A stretch of DNA of 64,000 nucleotides from Chlorophyllum brunneum (taxonomy: Eukaryota; Basidiomycota; Agaricomycetes; Agaricales; Agaricaceae). Below the pieces are notes generated by a model. That model was not told the origin of the DNA. It saw only the letters and a list, made by a program, of their open reading frames with translations, and did no database searches. The position numbers and the translations under genes are program-made. The stretch spans positions 2,046,001 to 2,110,000 of the forward strand of contig OY756149.1 in the NCBI GenBank assembly GCA_963576785.1, given 5' to 3'. Positions 10,148-22,508 of this stretch are shown piece by piece (position 1 is the first letter of the stretch; each line of letters starts with the position of its first letter).

Positions 10148-11967
10148 ATGGTTTGCGTGACTGGGTCGGATCAGCCCCGTGTTTGCCTCCACCATCACGA
10201 CATGAGCATTCAACAGAAACTGACACTGGTCCTTGTTGAAAGGAACGCGGAAAAAGAGAAGAGAGAACTATATTACACGCCAGAAAAGGTGTGTCTTCCC
10301 CGTATCTGTGGTATGCATGACTGATAGGCTTTCACTCAGCACCTTCACATTGCCAAAAAGAAGAACTACTGGAAATACAGGACGAGACATCAAGATATAG
10401 AAGAATTCCTTACAAAGGTTTTTTTACCCGCGGGATATCCCAAGACAGTTACGCAAGGTGAACAATTCCCTCCTTCGAGCTCTTGGGTGTAGTCTGACGA
10501 TGCACTCAGACTATCTGAAGTATGGCCCTCCAAACACTTTATGGAGAGCACTTTTTTTACACCAGGTTAAAGCTATCAGATTTTAAATGCAGCTCAAGCA
10601 TTCTGTAACTCGTTGGCCAGTCTCTTGGCCTCCCGTGCTGTTCTCGAGGGTCTGTGATATGTGATTATGCGCCTTCCCGAGCTCATGTGATTCTTCGGAC
10701 ATCAGGAATTGGTGTCGGCGATCCGTCTGCCACCTCAACTCAGGCCATGCTTCTTTCCGTGCTTCAAGACGCATTCGGTAGAGTCACCAGTGAGCGTTCT
10801 AGATTCTCCCCACGTCAGAAGTCAACGAAACCTTACATTTCCTCGCACACCCATAGCTATCGTCGGTGCCTATTACCTGGGTACATTTTTGGTGCCAGAA
10901 GCCAAGACATATCGGTTTTTGGCTGATGTTCTCAACGACCTTGCGGTGATTGTCGATGTGTTTTCTCCCGTTCTCAATGCTTTCCTATTTCCGGGTGCAC
11001 GTGTTTTGGGCCTCTGCACGAGTGCCGCTTTGAGAGCCTTGTGTGGTATCGTGGCCGGAGGTTCTAAAGCTGCCATCACGCTACATTTCGCCTCCCCTTC
11101 TACTGGCGTGGGCGACGTAGGTGACTTGAATGCCAAGGATTCTAGCAAGGAGACTGTACTTGCCCTTCTGGGTATGCTGGTGAGTTAATCCATTAGTTCC
11201 TGAACTGGAGATGCTGATCGCACTGCTGTCAGCTGGGAAGTCTCACCATTCCGTTCGTCACGTCACCTTGGGCAACATATCCTCTATTGCTACTCCTCAT
11301 TACCTTTCATTTGGCCATCAACTACACCGCGGTACAAGGACTTGCCATCCGCAATCTAAACAGACAACGAACGACCATCGCATGGATGTCGTTTAAACAA
11401 ACGAAATCCAAGAGCGTCCCTTCCCCACAAGAAGTCGCCAAATCTGAACTCTTATTTGAACGGCCTGGAATTCTTCGCGACCCTATAACACATCGCGTCA
11501 TTGGCGAGTGTCACATCGGCTCCGCGCCACTCGACGTCATGCGAGGCTCGGCACTTTCGATAGAGCACATCAACATCTTTTCCGAGGAAAAATACTTGGT
11601 TTGCTTTGATCCTAGGACACCATTAGCCGACAGCGATACTCAAAGACCCAAATACAAACCGATCATTCATATCTGTTTTAGAGAAGGCTACACGCCCGAT
11701 GACCAGCTCAGAGGATGGCTTCAAGCGGTAGAAATTTGTCGCGCTATAGCTCGGAGCGAAACACCTGAGCTTTCCGATCCCGAGGCAGCGGAAAGGGAGC
11801 TCTACAAATCCACCTTCGAAAAGGTCAAGACTGAACACAAAACATTCAGGTCGATGCTTAAGACCGCTGGTTGGAACCTCGAAGAGTATCATCTTATGTC
11901 CGGACTTGGACCTAAAGCTCTATTATCTGCTGTTGCACAGACTTCCTCGAAGAAGATTCCAACATGA
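10148..11967 (+). CDS. RUS family (DUF647) protein, about 495 aa
   Basis: Seven exons: 10148-10288, 10340-10457, 10510-10519, 10573-10649, 10706-10789, 10857-11179 and 11233-11967. All junctions keep frame and the introns are 51-67 nt. Conserved RUS segments run in order: EFLTKVFLPAGYPKTVTQ, the DYLNYQILNAAQAFCNSLAS block assembled across the 10-nt exon, RAVLEGIGVGDPSATS, KTYRFLADVLNDLA, LRALCGIVAGGSKAAITLHF, NAKDSSKETVLALLGMLLGS and AIRNLNRQRTTI. The family includes plant ROOT UVB SENSITIVE proteins and animal RUSF1; its biochemical function is not settled and several members are membrane associated. The hydrophobic segment around TYPLLLLLITFHLAINYT is a likely membrane helix. ATG 10202 is an alternative start. 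Confidence 0.93.
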
Positions 11968-14900
11968 TGGGACTAGATCAGATACCTGTATACCCTGGTC
12001 CCTCGGTCCCTTACGGATGGAGCACATTCGACATTTGTAAAAAAAAACAAAATCTTGAGTATGACAATCGTACAGCTTTCGAACACTGCACCCTGCACCC
12101 TACACACACCTCTTCCGCATCTTTGTGGGGTTGGGCTTCATTATCAGTGCGCGGTGATAGGGCTTTTGATTGACCGAACTCAACTCTTGCACTCACCAGA
12201 CTCTCATTCGTCATTTCTGCTGCGGCCACCCTGAAGTGCTGCCCCGGGCCGGCAACCAACATCTTCCGGCAACCGCTGAACTCACGGTCATACTCAATTA
12301 TTTCCGATGTCATTCGTTCGTGAAGCCCATTTGATCATCGCCGATCTTCGAGGAAAAACCTCGCATAACGGATTTAATGTTAACTTGTCATCAAACGCGG
12401 GGAAAACGACTTCTTTCGGCAGCCGCTGATAAAACAATGGATACCCCACTTTTTCAGGGACCTAGATGTGGCTACATAGCGTCTCGCTTCGCCTGGTCAT
12501 GAGCGCTACAGACGGCCCCGAAGCGTGTTCAAAGAAGTACAAAGTTGATGCGTCCAGATCTATTCTAGTTCTTCGTCTCTTCGCTCTTATCTCCGTACCC
12601 CAACCTTCTCGGCTATCGTCCTCATCAGATGCTAAGGCTACAATGGCAAAACGCAGGTAGAAGTTGGCATTTATGAGGTCATCCCATTGTTATCCTTGAC
12701 ACAGCCTACGTCCTCTAACCCCGGCTTTCTGCCTGCCTTTTGATCATCTTTCCGGAATTTTCTTTTCTGAATCCGCCGCATTGGACCCGCCTTACCCTTT
12801 GTGGAACTACCTTATCTTGACGACACGCTGGCATTACCCCATCTGGAATACATGGCCCCCTGACACCCCATAAGGGACGGCGAAAAACTCTCGGGTTCGC
12901 TGAATAGGTACACGACAGTTCTTTCTCTTCACGACACGATCGTTGGACAACCTTTGTCTCGGGCATCTCAAGGTCCGTTCACCCGGGCCGCCCTCTTCAT
13001 CACACCATCAAGGTGCGCGACGACAGCTTTGGAAACGGTGCCAGCAGTCACTCGGTTCAGCCGTTGGTCGTTGAGCGTGCTCGTGCGTGCGTTCCACATC
13101 AAGTCCTTGCTCAGGGCCAAATGCGGCATCCCCAATAGCGGATGCGGATTGTAATGCCTTATTTATCAGTGGTTCCCCTGACGAATGGCTGAGTTTGGGT
13201 CACACATTCACAAGAACCCCTGGAAGAAATCTGATAGAGACAATAGAGAAATCGTGAAAGCACATAGCAAATGCCAGCCGGCATCGACCCCCTTCCTTTC
13301 TGAGCCCGTATTCAATCTCCAATTCAATACCGTATCATTGTGTGGAAAAGGTCATGACTTCGAATGTATGCCAAAGTAGTGAGAAGGCCTTCTGAACTCA
13401 CAGAATCAGCAAGGAACGAGTACATCATCGAAGCTGTCCAATGCTTCTGATTTTCGGGCATTCAATCGGGGAATTCCTCCATTTTTCAGACGTCTGATAG
13501 TTCCGGTGTGGGCAGATGCGCAGGAATAGGATATAGACTTATCTGCGACCTATTCCGAGCGTTCATTGGACGAAACGAGGATATTACGCCGTAACTGGAT
13601 GTCTCTCTCACACGGCCAGGACATAAACACAAGGCGGCCGTTTCGTGTTGAATAGACGTTGAGGTAGACAACTGCGTCCATTCCCAAGCCGCATGTGTCT
13701 CTGGAAGTGGTCTGAGATGCAGCAAGGTTCTGGTGATCAAGGATGGACTCTTGCGCTTTGCTGGCAAGTAGTGAACGGCCAAGTTCCGAAGGACCTTCGC
13801 TTTTCCCGTAGTCCACGCGGTAGAGTTGTCCGAGAAGGACACAGTGACCATATACGCTCTGCTGAGAGCCAACGCACTACCAAGAAGGGGCGCACTCTAA
13901 GAATAGGAAGGATCGACCCTGGTAAGCTCCATTCACAAACTTAAAGGGACAGCAAGGGGCGGCCGACTGTTGCGGTTTGCAAAAATATCCCAAAGGATGG
14001 TATAAGCGTCGGCTTTACTGATCCTTCAACGTCCTGCTTTCAAGTGGGACTCAGGGCGAGCTCCACCTCCATGTGCGTAAAGAACGTCTGCGCTTCTTGT
14101 CTATTTCTCTTTTCGTGGTGACGTATTCAACCTAAGCGATTCCTTTTCAGTCCTATTAACAGCTACCAGCGGCCGCGAGAGTACTCCGTTGTCTCCGCTT
14201 TGAAAGAGATCCTTCAGGATCTGCTGGTCAACCCCAAATGCAGCTATGTACCGACTTTCCTTGTTCACCATCCAGGACATCTCAGCAGATTCAAGGGAGG
14301 GGTGACTCGTCTAAATATAAATCTAGCTCTGCGATAACGCCACTGTATATTTTGTTTTTCTCATCATCAACGTCCCACATTTGTTGTTGTTGAATTCTAT
14401 CCTGAATGGCAGGGCTCCAAGCTGATTTCCCCTTTCTTATTCCCATTCCCTGGATTCTTTGACCCTAAAATAAGTCCCGACACCGGACGTCGTTTACGCT
14501 AGTGACCGTATGTCCGTGTTCAATTTTACAGTGGGCGGGTGTCGAGCTTGGGGAAGCAAGATGAAAAGTTTATTTCTGGTCCTGAGAGCCTCATGGAACA
14601 GGATGGAAGAGACTGTCCGAGTCAAGTCCCGGATTCACACCGAGGATACCGGGGCTTTATAACAAAGAAGAAGCTTGGATAGGAACGAACAAGTGGGATA
14701 CTGTTTCTTTTGTTTTCACCTGTTGTTCTCTACCAATGCCACTCTGCTTAAATAGAATACTCGGCAGGGAGTCGTGGATAAGACCTCGAGGTATTAAAGT
14801 TTTTTCTAACTGGATTTGGGCATGTATTTTGCACAGAGGAATGATTCATTCTGTAAGTACGTTTTGAGGTTTCCTGAACCGGACAAAACACGCCCTGATG

Positions 14901-16956
14901 TTCAAATCTAAAATGACAATTTCTCTAGTGTTCTTGTTCCGATTGCTTCTGCAGTACGTGCCGAAAAGCTAAGGCGTGAAAAGTGACTAAGCCTCCTATG
15001 GTAATATGTCAACACATGGCTACTTCTCAAGTCGCGCCAAGGAGCTGGGCAAGTTACCACGTTGTCTCTACAGGGACCAAATCCGACTTGGCAATAGAGA
15101 GACGCTTAGCGTCTATCTGCAAGACCGACCTGAAAGGATCTCTACTCCCCTCCCCCTCTCCAGGAATCAGGATTCGCACATGGAGTTATCCAACGATGGC
15201 TTGGCATTTTATACGATTTTAGCAAACTACGAGGCTTATTGCAAAAAAAAAAAACCGATTAGCGGAACTGGGGGTACCAGTTGTGGCCCTTGGAGTGTTG
15301 TTGGCAGTTGTGTGAATTCAGGACCCGACGCTAGAATTGTCGTCGTCGTCGTCGTCGTCCTCCCCCCCTGACTCCCGCGGCGTCAGGTCTGAAGAGGATC
15401 AGCGTAATCCCCATCGCGAGAACCCGATCCTTTGGTGCGGCGGCTCGGTATAGCTAGTCCTCGATACCACAAAGGATATACTCAGGGCGAATGCGGACTA
15501 ACATTTCTTCCACCCAAAAACGTCAGTGAAGATCTCGGACAGGTAAACTCTTGAGTCTGTTAGTAGTATTATGCGGTGGCCGCCTTATCTTCACTATAAC
15601 GCAAAGTCAAATCGCAATGGAAAGTCCAAGCTTCCCATCTCTTCATTTCCTCACCACTACACCAAAGATCCGCCATAATAAGTCCCTCTCCTACTACGCA
15701 CTCAAATCGCGATAGAAGAATTGTTGTTGAGCTTCTAGCTCGAGTATTGTATCATCCCCAAAAATTCCATTTCATTTCCTCACCACGATCCGCAAGTCCA
15801 AATGGCCAAATATCGATTTCAAAGAATCGCCTCATGGACAAGAAACCATCTGAACGATCAAACCCCCCCTCTTCATTTCGGAATGCATCGCGCGCACTCC
15901 TCGGGTCCCCCAGCTAATCATTAAAAATCTCGAAGCACGAAAGTTTCATTACAACAACGAGAGGGTCGTACCATTCCTCCTCCTCCTCTCGATTCTCGAT
16001 AGAGAACCAAAATAAAATAAAATCGAATTCCTCAAAACATAGCTATACAAATCATCATCATCATCGTAAAAAAGACTTCTCAAAATATACAACAAGTACA
16101 ACGAGTACAACAAATCGAATAGATAGATACATATATCCAAAAAAAGGAAGATTTCGTTCAAGACATATTGAGCATAATACTAAACAAAAAAAAAACAAGA
16201 GAGAGAAAGAGAGAGAAATGCGTATATGATACAAATTTTCTGCGATTACAAAAAATCACAGATCCAAAAAAAATTCTTTATTTTTTCTCGTTTCGAAAGC
16301 TTGCCATTTTTGTGGTGGTGGTGGTTGCAAGCGGAAGGGGGTGGTATCATAGCAAAGGAGAAACGAAAGGGGAGGGGAGGGGGTATGGTAACGCGCAACA
16401 CCAAAACATGAAAGAAAATGAATTTTTTTCAACAACGAAAAGGAAACCACAAAAAAAACACACACACAGCCTCATCCCATAAAAACGCCACACAACAAAC
16501 GCCACAAAACGCAACACAATCCCCTCCCTAACAACAACCAAAAAACCCGGTTATTCAATCCCAACTCTTCCGAAAACTGCGGGGCACCCGGCATTGATAT
16601 TCAATATAATTCACCAATAGCAACGAGGGGTGACCGAAACCATATTGACGTCTTCGTCTTTTTTTTTCGGTTACGACACAAGGGACGACGACGAAGACGA
16701 AGACGAAGAACGTAAGTGGGTTTGAATGACGTAAAACGATTTCGGTCCCCCGGATGCGTTGAATACGGTCGTGGTTTTGAGATAAGGATATGTGTTGGGT
16801 GTCCTTCTCCTGCTCGTGGGAAGGGCCGAGCGGGTAGCCAGTAGCGCAACGTTCACATCCCCGTCCAAAAAAAAATCAAAAATCAAAATCAATGAAAGAA
16901 AAAAAAAACAAGAAAAAAAAGAAACAGTCCTTTTTTAAAAAAAAAAAACTCCCTCC
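11968..16956. other. 5-kb stretch without a supported gene
   Basis: The longest gene-free interval in the window. The two overlapping minus frames near 13486-13872 are not convincing. There is a GTC microsatellite (15338-15359), and 16150-16950 is A-rich with simple repeats, including a GACGAA run near 16684-16711, next to the 3' end of the bHLH gene. No transposase, reverse-transcriptase or terminal-repeat signature was seen. Confidence 0.45.
15338..15359. repeat. (GTC)n microsatellite
   Basis: Seven tandem GTC units in non-coding DNA, followed by a poly-C stretch. Confidence 0.85.
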
Positions 16957-19165
16957 TCACGTCTCCATCGCCACCATACCCACATTCATATTCATAATTC
17001 CCTCCCCAACACCACCCAACCCATTTCCTCTCCTCCCACTAACAATATCTCTCGTCCTCCCCCTCTCTTCCTGTTGCAACCCCCCAATCTCACCACCACC
17101 ACCATCATTACTCGCTTCCGGACTTAAACTTTCCTCCGAATCACCATGTTGATGTTGATGATGATGATGAGGAATGGTAGGAGAAGTAATAGTGGTTATC
17201 GAATCATCCATCAATTCATCATCTTCATTCGTCGTTGGTAATGTAAACCCACTATACGCATTTGTTGATGAAGATCCACCAGGACCAGGTGTATCGGCTG
17301 CAAGAACCATTTCTTCTGTTGTTCCGGTACCGTTCATTGATGTCGAATGATCAGTGTTTGTGGTAGTAAGAAGGTTATGATTCGAAGATTCTGGTGATGC
17401 GGATGCACCACCGTCTGTCATTGACGAACCGGATCGATAAACTTTAAGTTCTTGCTCGAGTTCTCTGTTTCGTGCGCCTTGTGCTGTGACTAATTGTTGA
17501 AGGTATCTAATACGATTGTCAGTGAGTCATTAAGATAAGGGGGAAATGACGAATATACCGGATGTATTCGACACTTTTTCGAAGTATCATGCCTTTATTG
17601 GCTTTTACAACACCACTGTCAGCCGACGGTGTCGATGCATCATCTTCTTTTTTCAATCCGGGTACGGCATCCACAGGGGAAATCGGGGACAACATTTGAT
17701 CGTCCAAACCTGGTCCATTCGTCGTACCTACACCTGTTCAACGGGGCACAAAAGATGAAAAACACCGCTACTCACCAACATCAAGCATACACTCCGGAAT
17801 CAACGTTGCCAATTCACTAATCTTCTCATTAATATTATCCCTCCGTCTTCTCTCGACAGCATTATGGGATTCTCTTCTCCTTCGTCGTTTTTCATTGGCA
17901 ATAGCCGCTTGTTTCTCTGCAGCAGTTTGAACTTGAGAAACAACGGTAACGGATTGTGTACCTTGAGGCGTACCAACGACCGCATGAGAATGTGGTGGAG
18001 ACATACTGATTCCGAGACCGTTGATGCCATTGACGATGGTCCCATTAGATCCGATACTTGAAGAAAGACTAAGATGACCATGTGGCGGGTCTTTCGGTAC
18101 ACTTCCAGCACCTCCAAGTTGGGGAATAGCATGACCATGGGATAAAGAATGGGACAAGGGTGGGAGATGCATATCAGTAGGAGAGTTGAGAGAAAAAGGA
18201 GTATAGCCTTGATGTGAATGAGAATGGGAGTGAGAATGAGAATGAGAATGAAGGGGATGAGTATGAGAATGGATAGAATCGGGGGTTGGAAGAGAGAAAT
18301 CGGAAGCAGAGGAATGAGAATTCATAAACCAACCCTGATTACCATTAAGTGGACTACCGACGGTTCCACCTCCATTACCACCGCCATTCATACCACCAGT
18401 TCCCAGACTGGCAGCCATTCGGTGATGTGTGTGTGTACCAGGAATGACAATTGCCTGTGGACGAGGACCACCATGAGGTGGAGGAGAAGTACTGCTGACA
18501 CTATTATTCCTCCTCGTCCGCGTTGTTCTCGCAGGACCAGGACCGGAGTTTGTTGGGCCACCACTGGAGGGAGGTCTTGAACGAGACCTTGATCTGCTCG
18601 TCTGATGATGTGGATGATGAATGGGCGACGGGGTATGTCGAGTAAAATGGCCCGATGGGAAACTCGAGGGCGGGTGTTGCTGTGGCGGATCTGGATGGGG
18701 TTCATACCGCATCGACGAGTTGAGGGCAGGCAGCGTCGAGTTGAATCCCGGCGGGGGATCGTGCGGGAATGCCGACGCCGTGGACGAGGCCGAAGAGGCC
18801 AGTGGCTGTTGGTTCGAAGTCGGTGCCGAAATATCAAAAATATTATGCGGACGATGATATCCAGCATCATCATACTGGCCACCAGCAGTCGGCGGCGGAC
18901 GGTGAGGTGGATGGTGGGACGCCGAATTCGGTCTATCAATCAGCGACGCAAGCTCATCCCCAAAATCCAGAGCGGCGGTGGCCGAGTCAGCAGCGGGGAA
19001 CTTGCGGAAGGGATCGGCGATGTAGGCGTGGTGGGGGTTCATGCCAACGGCAAAGAGGTCGTGTTGGGGCGGAGGGGAGGTGGTGTGGTCCGGCGCTGGC
19101 GAGGGCAGCTGGAAGCCCTTCTGTCTGACCTGAGGTTCGTACTGGGCTGGCGAGAAGAAGGACAT
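16957..19165 (-). CDS. bHLH transcription factor, about 704 aa
   Basis: Exons 19165-17776, 17733-17559 and 17506-16957; introns are 42 and 52 nt and both interrupt the DNA-binding domain. The basic region and helix 1 (residues 425-463) contain HNAVERRRRDNINEKISEL. His434, Glu438 and Arg442 occupy the positions that contact CACGTG-type E-boxes in class B bHLH proteins such as USF, MITF and Cbf1. Helix 2 is NKGMILRKSVEYIRYLQQL, followed by a short zipper-like helix (NRELEQELKVYR). The long N-terminal region is Pro/Ser/His-rich, with an RSRSRSR patch and a Ser-His dipeptide run. The C-terminus has a His/Gln run and Gly-rich tracts. An ATG at 19201 would add 12 residues, but MSFFSPAQYE is the more natural N-terminus. 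The exact ortholog is not assigned. Confidence 0.92.
18219..18258 (-). repeat. Hexamer repeat encoding a Ser-His run in the bHLH protein
   Basis: Imperfect GAGAAT/GAGTGA-type hexamers on the plus strand encode alternating Ser-His dipeptides on the minus strand (SHSHSHSHSHSH). Such a coding microsatellite is prone to length change. Confidence 0.75.
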
Positions 19166-22100
19166 CGTGGTCTCTCCTCTCGCACATCCACCCAATCCCA
19201 TATATCACCCTCCCACTGTCCCACGCGCTCCCCTAAATCAGCTCTGTCCGGGGTCCATCCCAGATCCCAGATCAACAAACATCCCCAAATAGCCTACTAT
19301 CTCCGCATCCCTACCCCGCATTCCCCACCCACCCCTTCCCACATGTCCTCTCCCTCTTCTCTCCCTTTCAGCCCTGCGCACCATCAATGTCTTCGGAATC
19401 CCGGTAAATCAAATCTCCCCTCTCTCCGTAGACCCCCCTCCCTCCATAACAACCTTTTCGTCTAGGAAACCCGAACCCATCAAACACACACCCCAATACA
19501 TTTCTCTCAAAGGCGGTGAACGCCCCCTAATCCCGATGTGCGACATATCTTGCTTTCTACTTGTCATCACGATAAGATACTTGGAGCTAAATCCTCTGCG
19601 AATCTTCGCATCTTTACATGTCAAATCTATCCCTCCCTTAATCCCAAAACAATTCTAGAATATCTTTTTTTCTCCAGGTTCGATTTTCAAATGACCGGCA
19701 ACTTACCGTTCAAGTTTTGTACTAAATTCAGAATGGCCCTCGCTGCAAAACTCACCGGTCCACTCCCTCCATTCCAACCTCTCCCGAACACACCGGAAAC
19801 CATTCGGACCACAAAATAAATCACAAATAGACGCCCCACCCCCCGCACTGCACCATAAACACATACGTCAAACACCACCCTACCCAGCCCAACACACACG
19901 TCAATATAACCACTCGCCCACCCAATCCGGTAAACCCAACCCAAAATCTCTATACCCCCTTCTTCAAATCTCCTTGATAATCAAAAAATGTAAAACCATA
20001 GAACATTTCCACAGAATTTTTCAAATTCGGCTTCGGCTTCATGAGAGGGGGGGTTCCCAAACTCCATAGGTACGAAAAACGGCGAGAAACGGACAGGGGA
20101 TAATGATACTCATCATTCGATCGTGCTTCTTGATAACCATTCAAGAATTGAGAGCAAATGCTCCCGGAGGCCATCGTCGTCGCCTTTGGAAGTGGGAAGA
20201 GACGTGTGGTCCCAGTGTTCTTGGTCCTTGTGGTCGTCAACAACCACCACGCGACATTGTCATCGCACCCCCCCAAAACCCCAATACGAATAGGGGTAAG
20301 CTATTCATTCGAGATCCACCAAAAACAAATGTGATCTGCACAGCTCAGATACGAGATGTTGATGGTGATATTGATAGATCAAGACTGAACTCTGTTGTTG
20401 TTGCCACCCGTTCATTGTTGCTGTTGTCAATCACCATGATGATAGAGTTATGCTTACCCACCCAAGTTATATGTCAAAACATGTCATTCGCCCCCGCGCT
20501 GTCAAACTTTTTCTTTTCATTTCATCTGGTTGTCAATTGTCTATATGAACGGAATGAGATTACCGATACTAGTCTAGATGGAGCTGATGCGGGACTTCTT
20601 CAACACTTGCTGTAAAAAATATATATCAATATTTAGAACACCACCTTCAAAAGTGCAAGTCGGTGGGTATTTTGGTGCTAGGTCAGGATATCGTTTTTTT
20701 GTCAATGATCGGGACTTGTTGAACAGCGAAAGTGTTTGATGGACAGCGCAGAGTTGACATTGTTATTGATGCTCTAGGCGACGTCTCGCCGGTGTAATTT
20801 GCCAGCGCATCTGCCGGTTTTGCACAAAGGACGTACGATGTTGCATACCCATCATTGCGCAATGGACCATTGACACTCCTTCCGCAGCCGATAACGCCAT
20901 CCATCCATCCATCCAATCCATCCATCCATCTAATCTATTCCATTCAGTCAAATTTCCCATCTCTAATCTTCGAATAAGCGCCACAAACTAGAATCACATT
21001 AGGAACAGAAACGTACCGCCACATTTAGTCTACACGCCATCCACTTACGCCACCTCACTTCTTCTAATCCTCGAAAGGCCATCCTGGACTAATCCCTTTA
21101 GAACAACACTCCGAAATGTGCTGGGATAATCTTGGATTTGTCCTTCCCACGTCCAAATGCTCAAATGTTCAACTTTTATGATGATCGTTTTGAACGCCAG
21201 ATGTTCCTCTCCTTTGGGAGGAGATGGGTTTCGGAATTTGACCGAATGCCGAGTTCCGCAAAACAAGACCCCGCCCAAAATACCATTACATGATAAATAT
21301 CCGCTGTACTCGGGAGGTCATAGTAGGGTCATTAGTTTCATCCATTTAGTGGATATTCGCGGTGCGAGTGGAGGATGTTGCCAAGACATGGGTGAAAGGT
21401 TAACCGGTCGTACGGTGGAGGTGGAAACATTCCGAGGGTACCGGTGTAGCCTAGCGTTGTGTATCTGGAACGATTGGAGCACCTTCATTCGGGGACCTCG
21501 GGTAAGGAGTGAATTCGGGACGGGAGCCGACGTGAGGATGAATATATGCAACGTAGTATAGATAAGCGCCAGAGGTAAAAGCAAAGCGCCAGAAGGGAAA
21601 AGCAATGCGGGAGAGAGAGAGGGAGAGAGAAGGGAAGGGGGAGAGACTTTTCATAAACCCGACGGCATTTATAACAAGCATTGGTTACGTTTGACGGACT
21701 CAGGGAACCAAAATGAATCCAATCCACAACCAGAGAAGAACACTTTTGAAAAAAATAAAAAAGTCTCATCGGTGACCGTGATTGAATAGCTCACGAGTTC
21801 CAATTCTTACGACGCTCGAGTGATAATTTCAGTCGCGTGAAGACACCAGCTGACGTTTCCCGTGGTCACACTGTTGATCACCTGCATGTTTCATTTCTAC
21901 ACGTTCGCGAAGCTATTCTTTCATTTCATTCTCGTTTATCTTAACCGAAATATTGGGTTTTTGGCTCAAGGGTTGAGCAAACGTGGCTTCTTATCGGGTT
22001 TGGACTCAAAAGTGAGCTCAGCCCCCGCCGAGAGAGTAGTACAAGGGAAATACTTGTTCGGATCGCGTAGGAGCTAAAGTCGTTCTTGTGATACCCAAGA

Positions 22101-22508
22101 ATGATTCTCTGTTGGAGCCCTGGTCCACCTGTTTAAGTCAGATGTGATGTTCATGTGGTCCAGAGTATGTGGGGTAATGGGTCCAGAATTCATTTTTCAC
22201 AGCGTCATGAGAGGTTCTTATTTTGGTCAACCCGTTCGGTCTTTGATCCGGCAGGACCCTCGGGGTAACAGCAAATATCATGCAGAGTTTTCGTAATAGT
22301 CGTGACAAATTGAGCTCGGTATTCACTCACAAGTCCAAGAGAGCAGCGATCGCAGTGTAATTGCGGGGATGTGGGGTTAAACAGGATCGAGGCCTCATGG
22401 GGCCGGGGGAGTTGCTCCATAAGGTAATGGGTCCGTGGTAAAGTCTGGTTAACATCTTTTCTCTTTCCCTCGTTGCCTATGGTTGCACTCTGAGCATCTA
22501 TACTAACA
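19166..22508. other. 3.3-kb divergent promoter interval
   Basis: Separates the divergently transcribed bHLH and phosphatase genes. Plus-strand CT-rich tracts at 19210-19480 would be purine-rich on the bHLH coding strand. There is a CATC microsatellite at 20897-20931. Several open frames (for example 20103-20615 and 21157-21561) lack domains and splice logic, and I do not call them genes. Confidence 0.4.
20897..20931. repeat. (CCAT)n microsatellite
   Basis: CATC/CCAT tetranucleotide repeats interrupted once by an extra A, in non-coding DNA. Confidence 0.8.

Noticed and set aside
13486..13872. Two overlapping minus-strand frames in the 5-kb gene-free region
   Set aside because: Both frames are open over the same bases. 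There is no recognisable domain, no convincing splice partner, and composition does not favour either.
18605..19465. 286-codon plus-strand frame opposite the bHLH gene
   Set aside because: Arg/Gly/Trp-biased shadow of a Pro/His/Ser-rich coding strand, with no domain.
20103..20615. 170-codon frame in the bHLH/phosphatase divergent promoter
   Set aside because: Overlapped by an antisense frame, of low-complexity composition and matching no family I recognise.
20897..20931. Short regular repeats as a CRISPR-like array
   Set aside because: Tetranucleotide microsatellite with no spacers, in a eukaryotic context.
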